Of a DNA stretch of 64,000 nucleotides, positions 53,134 to 62,277 are shown one piece after another. The DNA lies in contig NZ_QASO01000129.1 in assembly GCF_003052605.1 (NCBI RefSeq), positions 43,052 to 107,051 of the forward strand. Direction: 5' to 3'. The position numbers were made by a program, and so were the translations under genes. Source of the stretch: Ectopseudomonas oleovorans. Its GTDB lineage: Bacteria > Pseudomonadota > Gammaproteobacteria > Pseudomonadales > Pseudomonadaceae. Positions within the stretch are counted from its first letter, which is position 1. Every line of letters begins with the position of its first letter. Below the pieces are notes generated by a model, which saw only the letters and a program-made list of their open reading frames with translations, made no database searches and was not told the DNA's origin.

Positions 53134-55581
53134 ATGCTCGCCATCTGGTTGTTGGTTCTGCTGCTCGGGGTCGCCTACCTGGCCCATAGCCGTACCGCCG
53201 CCCTACCCGCCCTCGGCATCACCGCAGCCTATCTGGTGGCCATGGCGCTGTTCAGCCCGGTACCGGGCTGGTTGCAACTGCTGCTGTGGATTGTCACCGG
53301 CGCCGTCGCCTCGTTCATCCTGCTCGGCGATCTGCGCCGGCAACTGTTCACCAGCCCGCTGTTCGCCTGGTTCCAGCGCGTACTGCCGCCGATGTCGGCG
53401 ACCGAGCGCGACGCTATCGAAGCCGGCACGGTGTGGTGGGATGGCGAGCTGTTCAGCGGCAAACCCGACTGGGACAAGCTGCTGGCCTACCCCAAAGCCA
53501 AGCTGAGCGAAGAGGAACAGGCGTTCATCGACGGCCCCACCGAAGAACTCTGCGCGATGATCAGCGACTGGCAGGTCGGCCAGCAGATGGATCTGCCGGA
53601 GAAAGCCTGGGAGCACATCAAGCAGCATGGCTTCTTCGCCCTGATCATTCCCAAGGAGTACGGCGGCAAGGGCTTCTCTGCCTACGCCCACTCGCAGGTG
53701 GCGATGAAGCTGGCGACCCGCAGCGGCGACCTGGCCTCCACCGTGATGGTGCCCAACTCCCTCGGCCCGGCCGAACTGCTACTGCATTACGGCACCGATG
53801 AGCAGCGCCAGCACTACCTGCCGCGCCTGGCGCGCGGCGATGACATTCCCTGCTTCGCCCTCACCGGCCCGCTGGCCGGCTCCGACGCCGGCGCCATACC
53901 GGACACCGGGATCATCTGCAAAGGGCAGTACAACGGCAAGGAAGTGATCGGCCTGCGCCTGAACTGGGAAAAGCGCTACATCACCCTCGGCCCGGTGGCC
54001 ACCCTGCTCGGCCTGGCCTTCAAGGCCTACGACCCGGATCACCTGCTCGGCGACAAGGAAGACCTCGGCATCAGCCTGGCGCTGATCCCCACCGACACCC
54101 CCGGCGTGGAAATCGGCCGCCGCCACCTGCCACTGGGCGCTGCCTTCATGAACGGGCCGAACTCGGGCAAGGACGTGTTCATTCCACTCGACTACTTGAT
54201 CGGCGGCCAGGAGTACCTGGGCAAGGGCTGGATGATGCTGATGAACTGCCTGTCGGTCGGCCGCTCCATCTCCCTGCCCGCAGTCGGCACCGGCGCGGCC
54301 AAGTTCACCAGTCTCGCCACCGGCCAGTACGCCCAGTTGCGTGAGCAGTTCAACGTGCCGTTGGCCGCTTTCGAGGGCATCCAGGAGGCCCTGGCGCGCA
54401 TCGGCGGCAACGCCTGGCTGATGGACAGCGCGCGCATCCTCACTGCCAACGCCGTCGACCTGGGCGAGAAACCCTCGGTGCTGTCGGCGATCCTCAAGTA
54501 CCATCTCACCGAACGCGGTCGCGAGTGCATCGGCCACGCCATGGACGTGCACGGCGGCAAGGGCATCATCATGGGCCCGAACAACTACCTGGCCCGCTCC
54601 TGGCAGGGAGCACCGATTTTCATCACCGTCGAGGGCGCCAACATCCTCTCGCGCAACCTGATGATCTTCGGCCAGGGCGCCATCCGCTGCCATCCCTACG
54701 TGCTCAAGGAAATGGCCCTGGCCGACCGCGAGGACAAGGATCAGGCACTGTCCGAGTTCGACACACTGCTGATGAGCCATATCGGTTTCGCCGTCGGCAA
54801 CGCCGCCAGCAGCTTCCTCTTGGGGCTGACCCTGAACCGCCTGGGCCAGGTACCCGGCGACGATCTCAGCCAGCCCTACTACCGCGCCCTCAATCGTCTG
54901 GCAGCAGCCTTCGCCCTGTGCGCCGACAGCAGCATGATGCTGCTCGGCGGCGACCTGAAACGCCGCGAGCGCCTGTCCGCCCGCCTCGGCGATGTGCTCA
55001 GCCACCTCTACCTGGGTTCGGCCGCACTCAAGCGCTACCACGACCTGGACTACCCGGAAGCGATTCGTCCGCTGCTGCGCTGGGCCATGGAGGAAAACCT
55101 CTACCACGCCGAACAAGCGCTGGATGACCTGCTGAGCAACTTCCCCAACCGCCTGTTCGGCTGCCTGCTCAAAGTACTGGTGTTCCCTCTGGGCCGCCGC
55201 CACCAGGGCCCGAGCGACGCACTGGACGCCGAAGTGGCGGCAATCATCGGCCGCCAAGCCGGCGATCCTGCTCTGGAGTCGGTGCTGGAAGGTTGCTACC
55301 GCCCGCAGGCCGATCAGGATTCGGTGGGCGCCCTGCAGCATGCGCTGAACCTGGTGCAGGCCAGCCAGGACGCTCGCAAGCGCCTGCATCAGGCGCTCAA
55401 GGACGGCAGCCTGCAACCAGCGCCGGGCCAGGACACCATCGAAGCGGCGATCGCTGCCGGCATCCTCGACGGCGAACAGGGCCAGCGCCTGCAAGCGGCC
55501 GAGGCGGCTCGGCGTCGAGTGATTGACGTCGACGACTTCGCCAAGGAAGAGCTCACGCTGGAGAGCGGCAAGGTACGCTGA
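53134..55581 (+). CDS. fadE: Acyl-CoA dehydrogenase FadE
   Basis: 815 aa, the long FadE type. Start at 53134 (GGAGG seven bases away) rather than 53128. Two N-terminal membrane spans, then CFALTGPLAGSDAGAIPDTG, VEGANILSRNLMIFGQGAIR and a C-terminal DUF1974 domain. First step of beta-oxidation for medium/long chains. Probably under PsrA/FadR-type control, not visible here. Confidence 0.93.
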   Translation: MLAIWLLVLLLGVAYLAHSRTAALPALGITAAYLVAMALFSPVPGWLQLLLWIVTGAVASFILLGDLRRQLFTSPLFAWFQRVLPPMSATERDAIEAGTVWWDGELFSGKPDWDKLLAYPKAKLSEEEQAFIDGPTEELCAMISDWQVGQQMDLPEKAWEHIKQHGFFALIIPKEYGGKGFSAYAHSQVAMKLATRSGDLASTVMVPNSLGPAELLLHYGTDEQRQHYLPRLARGDDIPCFALTGPLAGSDAGAIPDTGIICKGQYNGKEVIGLRLNWEKRYITLGPVATLLGLAFKAYDPDHLLGDKEDLGISLALIPTDTPGVEIGRRHLPLGAAFMNGPNSGKDVFIPLDYLIGGQEYLGKGWMMLMNCLSVGRSISLPAVGTGAAKFTSLATGQYAQLREQFNVPLAAFEGIQEALARIGGNAWLMDSARILTANAVDLGEKPSVLSAILKYHLTERGRECIGHAMDVHGGKGIIMGPNNYLARSWQGAPIFITVEGANILSRNLMIFGQGAIRCHPYVLKEMALADREDKDQALSEFDTLLMSHIGFAVGNAASSFLLGLTLNRLGQVPGDDLSQPYYRALNRLAAAFALCADSSMMLLGGDLKRRERLSARLGDVLSHLYLGSAALKRYHDLDYPEAIRPLLRWAMEENLYHAEQALDDLLSNFPNRLFGCLLKVLVFPLGRRHQGPSDALDAEVAAIIGRQAGDPALESVLEGCYRPQADQDSVGALQHALNLVQASQDARKRLHQALKDGSLQPAPGQDTIEAAIAAGILDGEQGQRLQAAEAARRRVIDVDDFAKEELTLESGKVR

Positions 55582-55773
55582 CTCGAGCCGCCTGTGGGAG
55601 GGGCTTTAGCCGCGAGCTTCATGCGTCGCGACTACGACTGCAGGGATGCAGGAGGTAGAGCGAAGCAGGATGCCCGAGCCGAAAGCTCCTCCCAGGAAAG
55701 CCAGCCATGCAGGACAGCGGGCGCCAGGAACTCTATACTCCTGCGCCCGTTTTACCCTTCAGGAACCTGCACC

Positions 55774-56181
55774 ATGGCCAGCCATATCGAACACCACCTC
55801 GCCCTGCTCAATCACCTGCGCGGCATCCTCGTCGCCCTGGGCGAAGCCGAACAGGTGCTCGACGACAGCCACGCCCTGTTCCTCGAGCGCTACGACGAAC
55901 TGCTCGCCGAATTGCCGCGCGACCCGGTTTCCAGCCAATACCTGGGCCAGGATCTGATCAGCCAGGTGTTCCACCGCTACCCACAGATCGCCCACCTGGT
56001 ACCCCGTGATCTGCTGTGGTTCTTCGGTGGCGACTGCCTGCACTTCATGCCCGACGAAGAAATCACCCTGTACCAGGCCCTCGACGAGCGCCGTTTCGAA
56101 GCCGAAGAGAACGACGAGCCCTTCGACTGGAACCTGGAAAAACAGCTGCTGGCCCTGCCCACTGACGGCGCCAAGCACTGA
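55774..56181 (+). CDS. Conserved small acidic protein, 135 aa (PA2817-family-like)
   Basis: Start at 55774 with AGGAA upstream. HHLALLNHLRGILVALGEAE, then FLERYDELLAELP, YLGQDLISQVFHRYPQIAHL, LLWFFGGDCLHFMPDEEI. I recall a Pseudomonas family of this form next to fadE, function unknown. A strong terminator follows. Confidence 0.7.
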   Translation: MASHIEHHLALLNHLRGILVALGEAEQVLDDSHALFLERYDELLAELPRDPVSSQYLGQDLISQVFHRYPQIAHLVPRDLLWFFGGDCLHFMPDEEITLYQALDERRFEAEENDEPFDWNLEKQLLALPTDGAKH

Positions 56182-56214
56182 TCCACCGCTAACACCTATT
56201 GGTCAGAATGTCGC

Positions 56215-56244
56215 AGATGACGGCGGTGACAGCCGTCATCTTTT
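56215..56244 (+). terminator. Intrinsic terminator
   Basis: AGATGACGGC-N7-GCCGTCATCT then TTT: a 10-bp perfect stem. It ends the 55774 gene and insulates the sulfur-response operon. Confidence 0.88.
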
Positions 56245-56252
56245 ATGCATAA

Positions 56253-56268
56253 ATACCCCCACCAGTAT
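56253..56268. promoter_or_regulatory. CsoR/CstR-type operator 1
   Basis: ATACCCCCACCAGTAT, ATAC-N8-GTAT, extending to AAATAC...GTATTT. It lies 16 bases before the DUF3365 gene that leads the regulator operon, so autoregulation is likely. Same geometry as sites at 57281 and 60404. Confidence 0.75.
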
Positions 56269-56283
56269 TTATGAGGTTCGACC

Positions 56284-56832
56284 ATGCGCCCATTTCTACT
56301 CGCTACCCTGCTCGTTAGCACCGCCGCACAAGCAACCGCCCCCTGGCAAGACGAGGCGGCGGCGCAGATCCCACCATTCGCCGAGCACTTGCTGGGTACG
56401 GTACGCCAGGCCATCACCGATGGCGGGCCAACTGCAGCAGTACAGGCCTGCCAGGCATTGGCGCCACAGATCGCCAGCGAGCACAGCCAGCAAGCGTGGC
56501 AACTGGGCCGCACATCGCTCAAGGTACGCAACCCGGACAACACCCCCGATGCCTGGGAGCGCAGCGTGCTGGAACGTTTTGCGGAAGCCGCGATAGCCGG
56601 AACGCCGGTCAAGGAATTACGCTACAGCGAAGAGGTCGACGGCGAATATCGCTACATGCAGGCCATTGCCGTAGGCGAGCCTTGCATGGCCTGTCACGGC
56701 ACCGCGATCAAAGCAGAGGTACAAGAGGCCATTGATCAGTACTATCCGCATGATCAGGCCCGCGGCTATCAGATCGGCGAACTGCGTGGCGCCTTTACCC
56801 TGACTCGCCCCCTCGCACAGGAAACGCCATGA
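56284..56832 (+). CDS. DUF3365 haem-binding periplasmic protein
   Basis: 182 aa. Signal peptide (MRPFLLATLLVSTAAQATA). A c-type haem motif CMACH at residues 134-138. The Tll0287-like/DUF3365 domain is seen from AAVQACQALAPQIASEHSQQ through KVRNPDNTPDAWERSVLERF. Members are redox sensors or electron carriers in the periplasm. Overlaps the repressor gene by four bases (ATGA), so the two are made together. Confidence 0.85.
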   Translation: MRPFLLATLLVSTAAQATAPWQDEAAAQIPPFAEHLLGTVRQAITDGGPTAAVQACQALAPQIASEHSQQAWQLGRTSLKVRNPDNTPDAWERSVLERFAEAAIAGTPVKELRYSEEVDGEYRYMQAIAVGEPCMACHGTAIKAEVQEAIDQYYPHDQARGYQIGELRGAFTLTRPLAQETP

Positions 56833-57113
56833 CCGAGACTACCGACCTGCATTTACGCATGCTCGAACAGCAGCAAGCGATGCTCAAGCGCCTGGCCCGT
56901 GTCGAAGGCCAGATCCGTGGCATCCAGGCGATGATCAAGCGTGGCGAGGATTGCGCCGCCATCGCCCAGCAGTTCTCGGCAGCTCGTAGCGCCCTGGACA
57001 AATCCTACCGACTGATGCTCACCTGCCTGATCGAAGAAGCCATGCTCGACCCCGAGCAGGATACCGAGGCCTCACTGCAGCGAGTGCGCGAGATTTTCAC
57101 CAAGTACACCTGA
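56829..57113 (+). CDS. CsoR/CstR-family repressor with atypical cysteine pair
   Basis: 94 aa, all-helical. LKRLARVEGQIRGIQAMIKR and CAAIAQQFSAARSALDKSYR are family hallmarks. The copper site Cys-His-Cys of CsoR would fall at residues 42, 67 and 71; here Cys42 is kept but 67 is Leu and 71 is Ala, and a second Cys sits at 66. A metal sensor is unlikely, while a dithiol sensor of persulfide or disulfide stress (CstR-like) fits. Operators lie upstream of three transcription units. Confidence 0.85.
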   Translation: MTETTDLHLRMLEQQQAMLKRLARVEGQIRGIQAMIKRGEDCAAIAQQFSAARSALDKSYRLMLTCLIEEAMLDPEQDTEASLQRVREIFTKYT

Positions 57114-57280
57114 CACACGCCCCCTCTGGCGCGCCGCTCGCGCGCGCCTGCCTCTGCCAGTGCCCGGCACCTCAAAAAACGCACAAACCGGTTATGGCCG
57201 ACCTGAACAAGGTTGCGACATCTTATTACTTAACAATCTATGCATAGAACCAAAACACAGTTAAGCTAAATCTTAATTAA

Positions 57281-57296
57281 ATACTCCCATGGGTAT
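57281..57296. promoter_or_regulatory. CsoR/CstR-type operator 2
   Basis: ATACTCCCATGGGTAT, ATAC-N8-GTAT with CCCATGGG core, 18 bases before the persulfide dioxygenase start. The preceding 100 bases (57180-57280) are AT-rich and promoter-like; no gene there. Confidence 0.78.
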
Positions 57297-57313
57297 ATGA
57301 GAGGAGCCTGACC

Positions 57314-58177
57314 ATGCGCCCGGATGTCGTCGAATTCTTCGATCCTGTCACCTACACCTACAGCTACGTGATCATCGATCCTGCCACGCAACACTGCGCC
57401 ATCGTCGACTCGGTGCTGGACTACGACCCGGCCTCCGGGCGCACCTCACACGCCAGCGCAGACCGCATCATCGCCTTCGTCAAGGAGCGCGATCTGCACG
57501 TTGAGTGGTTGCTGGAAACCCATGTGCACGCCGACCACCTGTCCGCCGCGCCTTACCTCAAGCGCGAACTGGGCGGCAAGCTGGCCATCGGTGAGCACAT
57601 CACCGTAGTGCAGAACACTTTCGGCAAGCTGTTCAACGCCGGCACCGAGTTCGCCACCGATGGCAGCCAGTTCGACCGGCTGCTCCACGATGGCGATACC
57701 TTCCATATTGGCGAGCTGCACGGTAGAGCCATCCACACTCCTGGCCATACCCCGGCCTGTATGACCTACCTGATCGGTGACGCTGGTTTCGTTGGCGACA
57801 CTCTGTTCATGCCCGACTACGGCACTGCGCGCTGCGACTTCCCCGGCGGCGACGCGCACATCCTCTACCAGTCGATCCAGCGACTCTTCACCCTGCCCGA
57901 CGAAACCCGCCTGTTCATGTGCCATGACTACAAAGCGCCGGGGCGCGAGGATTTTCGCTTCCAGACCACCATCGCCGAAGAACGTGCGCACAACGTCCAC
58001 GTTCATCAGGGCATCGCCGAAGCCGACTTCGTCGCCATGCGCCGCCAGCGCGACGCCACCCTGGACATGCCCACCCTGATTCTGCCGTCGGTGCAGGTCA
58101 ACATGCGTGCAGGGCAACTGCCACCGGCCGAAGCCAATGGCACCCGCTACCTGAAAATCCCTTTGGATGTGCTGTAG
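57314..58177 (+). CDS. Persulfide dioxygenase (Blh/ETHE1-type metallo-beta-lactamase fold)
   Basis: 287 aa, GAGGAG upstream. Iron site THVHADHLSAAPYLK, HTPGHTPACMTYLIGD, GDTLFMPDYGTARCDFPGGD and LFMCHDYKAPGRE. Oxidises glutathione persulfide to sulfite. Very close in design to the P. aeruginosa PDO. First gene of a sulfur operon with SulP and rhodanese. Confidence 0.9.
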   Translation: MRPDVVEFFDPVTYTYSYVIIDPATQHCAIVDSVLDYDPASGRTSHASADRIIAFVKERDLHVEWLLETHVHADHLSAAPYLKRELGGKLAIGEHITVVQNTFGKLFNAGTEFATDGSQFDRLLHDGDTFHIGELHGRAIHTPGHTPACMTYLIGDAGFVGDTLFMPDYGTARCDFPGGDAHILYQSIQRLFTLPDETRLFMCHDYKAPGREDFRFQTTIAEERAHNVHVHQGIAEADFVAMRRQRDATLDMPTLILPSVQVNMRAGQLPPAEANGTRYLKIPLDVL

Positions 58178-58193
58178 AGCGGCAGGAAAAGAA

Positions 58194-59963
58194 ATGAAAC
58201 TGAGCCACTGGCTGCCCTGCCTGGACTGGGGCAGACGCTACGACCGAGGCAGCGCAACGCAGGATGGACTCGCCGCACTGATCGTCACCCTGATGCTGAT
58301 TCCGCAGAGCCTGGCCTATGCCATGCTCGCGGGTCTGCCACCGGTGACCGGCCTCTACGCCAGCATCCTGCCGCTGCTGGCCTACGCCCTGTTCGGCTCC
58401 AGCCGCACTCTGGCGGTTGGTCCGGTGGCCGTGGTTTCACTGATGACCGCCGCCACCCTGGCGCCACTGTTTCCGGCCGGTAGCGCCGAATACGTCGGCG
58501 CCGCCATGCTCCTGGCCCTGCTCTCGGGACTGCTGCTGGCAGCCATGGCCATGCTGCGCCTGGGCTTTATCGCCAACTTTCTCAGCCATCCGGTGGTGTC
58601 CGGCTTTATCAGCGCCTCGGGCATTCTCATCGCTGTCGGCCAGCTCAAGCACCTGCTCGGCGTCTCGGCGTCCGGCGAAAATCTGCCGCAGTTGCTGCCA
58701 CAACTGATCCAGGCGCTACCTGGCACACACGGACCGACGCTGCTGATCGGCGTGCTCAGCCTGGCATGGCTGTGGTGGGCCAGAAGCCGACTGAAGCAAC
58801 TACTGCAAGGCCTTGGCCTGTCGCCGCAACTGGCCAGTAACCTGGCCAAGGCCGGGCCGGTACTGGCGATCATCGTCGCCATTGCCGCTGTCGCACTGCT
58901 GCAACTGGAGCAAGCCGGGGTCAAGGTGGTTGGCCTGGTGCCGCAAGGGCTGCCAGGGCTGACGCTGCCGACAATGGATCTCGACCTGGCCATACAACTG
59001 CTGCCAGCGGCGCTGCTGATCAGCCTGGTGGGCTTCGTCGAATCGGTCTCGGTCGGCCAGACCCTGGCGGCCAAACGCCGCCAGCGCATCCAGCCGGACA
59101 ACGAGCTGCTCGGCCTTGGCGCGGCGAACATCGCCGCATCCTTCAGTGGCGGCTTCCCCGTCACCGGCGGTTTCGCCCGCTCGGTGGTCAATTACGATGC
59201 CGGCGCCCGCACGCCCATGGCCGGCGTATTCACCGCCCTCGGTATCGGCCTCAGCGTGATGCTGCTGACGCCTCTGCTGCACGACCTGCCACAAGCCGTG
59301 CTGGCGGCGACCATCATCGTCGCTGTGCTCAGCCTGGTCGACCTCAAGTCGCTGCAGCACACCTGGCGTTATTCGCGCCAGGACGGCGCCGCGCAGATTG
59401 CCACCCTCCTCGGTGTGCTGCTGATCGGCGTCGAGGCCGGTATCCTGCTTGGCGTCGGCCTGTCGCTGCTGCTGTTTCTCTGGCGCACCAGCCAGCCACA
59501 TATCGCCGTGGTCGGCCAGGTACCGGGTAGCGAGCATTTTCGCAACGTCGAACGCTTCGCCGTGATCGAGAGACCCAGCGTGTTGTCGCTGCGTGTCGAC
59601 GAGAGCCTGTATTTCCCCAATGCCCGCTATCTGGAAGACCGCATCGGCGAGCTGATCGCCAGTCGGCCGCAGGTACGTCACCTGGTGCTGATGTGCTCGG
59701 GAGTCAACCTGATAGACGCCAGCGCCCTGGATTCGCTGCACGCCATCGTCGAGCGCCTGCATACCGCCGGTGTGCAACTGCACCTGTCCGAGGTCAAGGG
59801 GCCAGTAATGGATCAGCTACGCCGCTCCGACTTCCTGGAGCGCTTCGGCGGCCAGGTATTCATCAGTCAGTTCGAGGCGCTCAAGCAGCTCGCCCCCGCG
59901 CCTCCATCGCCAACTTCTCAGCCACTTTCCATGCAAGGAAATACTCATGAAAAGCGCTCATGA
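58194..59963 (+). CDS. SulP-family anion transporter with STAS domain
   Basis: 589 aa, AGGAAAAG before the ATG. Core motif LIPQSLAYAMLAGLPPVTGL, GGFPVTGGFARSVVNYDAGA, then STAS (VLMCSGVNLIDASALDSLHA). In sulfide-oxidation operons SulP probably exports sulfite or sulfate; direction is inferred from context. Overlaps the rhodanese gene by 17 bases. Confidence 0.88.
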   Translation: MKLSHWLPCLDWGRRYDRGSATQDGLAALIVTLMLIPQSLAYAMLAGLPPVTGLYASILPLLAYALFGSSRTLAVGPVAVVSLMTAATLAPLFPAGSAEYVGAAMLLALLSGLLLAAMAMLRLGFIANFLSHPVVSGFISASGILIAVGQLKHLLGVSASGENLPQLLPQLIQALPGTHGPTLLIGVLSLAWLWWARSRLKQLLQGLGLSPQLASNLAKAGPVLAIIVAIAAVALLQLEQAGVKVVGLVPQGLPGLTLPTMDLDLAIQLLPAALLISLVGFVESVSVGQTLAAKRRQRIQPDNELLGLGAANIAASFSGGFPVTGGFARSVVNYDAGARTPMAGVFTALGIGLSVMLLTPLLHDLPQAVLAATIIVAVLSLVDLKSLQHTWRYSRQDGAAQIATLLGVLLIGVEAGILLGVGLSLLLFLWRTSQPHIAVVGQVPGSEHFRNVERFAVIERPSVLSLRVDESLYFPNARYLEDRIGELIASRPQVRHLVLMCSGVNLIDASALDSLHAIVERLHTAGVQLHLSEVKGPVMDQLRRSDFLERFGGQVFISQFEALKQLAPAPPSPTSQPLSMQGNTHEKRS

Positions 59964-60327
59964 TCTGGTCCTCGCCGCCAAGACTCGCATCACTGAAGTC
60001 GATCTGTCGCAGGCCGAAGCAGCCATCCGCGATGCCGACCTGCTGATCGACGTGCGCGAGGCGGATGAATACAGCGCCGCACACATTCCCGGCGCCATCA
60101 ACATTCCACGCGGTCTGCTGGAGTTCAAGCTGAGCAACGATGCGCAACTGGCCGAGCGCACGCTCAAGCTGGTTCTCTATTGCAAGAACAGCGGTCGCTC
60201 GGCGCTGGCTGCCGACGCGCTGCGGGAGATGGGCTATCGCAATGTGCTGTCTCTGGCCGGCGGTATCGAGGCCTGGCAAGCGGCCGGTCGAGAACTGCTG
60301 ACGCCCACCCTGCCGGCGTTCGACTGA
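59947..60327 (+). CDS. Single-domain rhodanese
   Basis: 126 aa. Active-site loop LVLYCKNSGRSALAADAL with Cys near residue 79, plus LIDVREADEYSAAHIPGAIN and GGIEAWQAAG. Transfers sulfane sulfur among glutathione, sulfite and thiosulfate. Third gene of the sulfur operon; cytoplasmic, no signal. Confidence 0.9.
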   Translation: MKSAHDLVLAAKTRITEVDLSQAEAAIRDADLLIDVREADEYSAAHIPGAINIPRGLLEFKLSNDAQLAERTLKLVLYCKNSGRSALAADALREMGYRNVLSLAGGIEAWQAAGRELLTPTLPAFD

Positions 60328-60403
60328 GTGATTGGCGGCTGCCACTGCAGGCATTGATCCGCTAATCGACATTCTCCTGACCTGCATCAATCTCCATCGC
60401 TAC

Positions 60404-60419
60404 ATACCCCCACGAGTAC
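60404..60419. promoter_or_regulatory. CsoR/CstR-type operator 3, upstream of cytochrome bd
   Basis: ATACCCCCACGAGTAC, ATAC-N8-GTAC, 74 bases before cydP. Shares TACCCCCAC with operator 1. Confidence 0.7.
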
Positions 60420-60445
60420 TCTGTAACATTAGGACACATCCACTC

Positions 60446-60476
60446 TGCCGGTGCGGCCTCACCGCCCGCACCGGCA
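60446..60476 (+). promoter_or_regulatory. Perfect 11-bp hairpin in the cydP leader
   Basis: TGCCGGTGCGG (60446-60456) pairs with CCGCACCGGCA (60466-60476), loop of nine. No T-run follows, so it is not a terminator. It may protect or gate the cyd transcript. Confidence 0.55.
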
Positions 60477-60492
60477 CACGCGGAGCATCGAG

Positions 60493-60705
60493 ATGCCCGA
60501 TCGCGAACCTTCCTCCCCCTGGCGCATTCCGCTAGTACGCGAAATCGCCGTGATCCTGCTGATCAAGCTGACCCTGCTGCTGAGTATCAAGGCCATCTGG
60601 TTCAACGAACCGACAGTCCCCGAGGACGGCCAGCAGCGCGTCGAGCATCACCTGTTTGGTCAGCCTGCCCCACTTTCTATACACACCGAGGAGACACCGA
60701 GATGA
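60493..60705 (+). CDS. cydP: Cytochrome bd oxidase small subunit CydP
   Basis: 70 aa, GGAG upstream. One span (EIAVILLIKLTLLLSIKAIW), then a polar tail. CydP is a short single-span protein encoded before cydA in many pseudomonads. ATGA overlap with cydA. Confidence 0.82.
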   Translation: MPDREPSSPWRIPLVREIAVILLIKLTLLLSIKAIWFNEPTVPEDGQQRVEHHLFGQPAPLSIHTEETPR

Positions 60706-62267
60706 TCTCGGAATCAGTCGTCGACCTTTCACGCCTGCAGTTCGCCATGACAGCGATGTATCACTTCATCTTCGTCCCCCTGACCCTGGGCCTGGCCTTC
60801 CTGCTGGCGATCATGGAGTCGGTCTACGTGATGACCGGCAAACAGGTCTACAAGGACATGGTCAAGTTCTGGGGCAAGCTGTTCGGCATCAACTTCGCCT
60901 TGGGCGTCACCACCGGGCTGACCATGGAGTTCCAGTTCGGCACCAACTGGGCCTACTACAGCCACTATGTCGGTGACATCTTCGGTGCGCCGCTGGCCAT
61001 CGAAGGACTGATGGCCTTCTTCCTCGAATCCACCTTCATCGGCCTGTTCTTCTTCGGCTGGGACCGCCTAAGCAAGCTGCAGCACCTGACCGTGACCTGG
61101 CTGGTGGCAATTGGCTCGAACCTTTCGGCGCTGTGGATCCTCATCGCCAATGGCTGGATGCAGAACCCGGTAGGTGCCGAGTTTAACTTCGAGACCATGC
61201 GCATGGAACTGACCGATTTCGGTGCCCTGCTGTTCAACCCGGTGGCGCAGGTCAAGTTCGTGCATACCGTGGCGGCGGGCTATGTCACCGGTTCGATCTT
61301 CGTCCTGGCCATCTCCAGCTATTACCTGCTGAAGAAACGCGATCAGGGTTTCGCCCGTCGCTCCTTCACCATCGCCTCGGCCTTCGGTCTGGCCTCGATT
61401 CTCTCGGTGATCGTCCTCGGTGACGAGTCCGGCTACGAGATCGGCGACGTGCAGAAGACCAAGCTGGCGGCCATCGAGGCCGAGTGGGAAACCCACCCAG
61501 CACCGGCGGGCTTCACCCTGTTCGGCCTGCCCAACCAGGACGAGCAGCGCACCGACTACGCGGTGAAGATCCCCTACGCCCTGGGGCTGATAGCCACCCG
61601 CTCGCTGGATAAGAAGGTAAAGGGCATCAAGGACCTGCTCATCGAGCACGAGGCGCGCATCCGCACCGGCATGACCGCCTACGGGCTGCTGGAGCGCCTG
61701 CGTAACGGCGACAAGTCGGCCGAAACCATTGCTGCCTTCAACGAAGTGAAGAATGACCTGGGCTATGGCCTGCTGCTGAAGAAATACACCACCAATGTGG
61801 TCGATGCCAGCGAGGCACAGATCAAGCAGGCCGCGCTGGACACCATTCCCAACGTGTTCAGCCTGTTCTGGAGCTTCCGCATCATGGTCGCCAGCGGCTT
61901 CCTTATGCTGGCGCTGTTCGCCTGCGCCTTCTGGGCCTCGGCGAAGAAGAACGAAGAAAGCAAACCCTGGCTGCTCAAGTGGGCGCTGTGGAGCCTGCCA
62001 CTGCCCTGGATCGCCGCACAGACCGGCTGGTACGTGGCTGAACATGGCCGCCAGCCCTGGTCGATTGGTGAGGTGCTGCCGACCCATCTTTCCGCCTCCA
62101 GCCTGTCGTCCGGTGACGTCTGGGGCTCGCTGATCGCGCTGATCGCCTTCTACAGCCTGCTGCTGGTGGTGGAGATGTACCTGATGATCAAGTTCGCCCG
62201 CCTTGGCCCATCGAGCCTGCACAGCGGACGCTACCACTTCGAGCAACAGCAGCCGGCCCACGCCTGA
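60702..62267 (+). CDS. cydA: Cytochrome bd (CIO-type) subunit I
   Basis: 521 aa, nine spans. SRLQFAMTAMYHFIFVPLTL carries the haem b595 His, FVHTVAAGYVTGSIF the b558 His, and the quinol (Q) loop is short, as in the cyanide-insensitive oxidase CioA. Quinol oxidation at this site reduces oxygen without proton pumping and tolerates sulfide and cyanide. Operator 3 ties it to the sulfur regulator. Confidence 0.95.
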   Translation: MISESVVDLSRLQFAMTAMYHFIFVPLTLGLAFLLAIMESVYVMTGKQVYKDMVKFWGKLFGINFALGVTTGLTMEFQFGTNWAYYSHYVGDIFGAPLAIEGLMAFFLESTFIGLFFFGWDRLSKLQHLTVTWLVAIGSNLSALWILIANGWMQNPVGAEFNFETMRMELTDFGALLFNPVAQVKFVHTVAAGYVTGSIFVLAISSYYLLKKRDQGFARRSFTIASAFGLASILSVIVLGDESGYEIGDVQKTKLAAIEAEWETHPAPAGFTLFGLPNQDEQRTDYAVKIPYALGLIATRSLDKKVKGIKDLLIEHEARIRTGMTAYGLLERLRNGDKSAETIAAFNEVKNDLGYGLLLKKYTTNVVDASEAQIKQAALDTIPNVFSLFWSFRIMVASGFLMLALFACAFWASAKKNEESKPWLLKWALWSLPLPWIAAQTGWYVAEHGRQPWSIGEVLPTHLSASSLSSGDVWGSLIALIAFYSLLLVVEMYLMIKFARLGPSSLHSGRYHFEQQQPAHA

Positions 62268-62277
62268 GGACTTCGTC

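Noticed and set aside
53779..55494. 571-codon minus-strand frame
   Set aside because: Antisense shadow of fadE.
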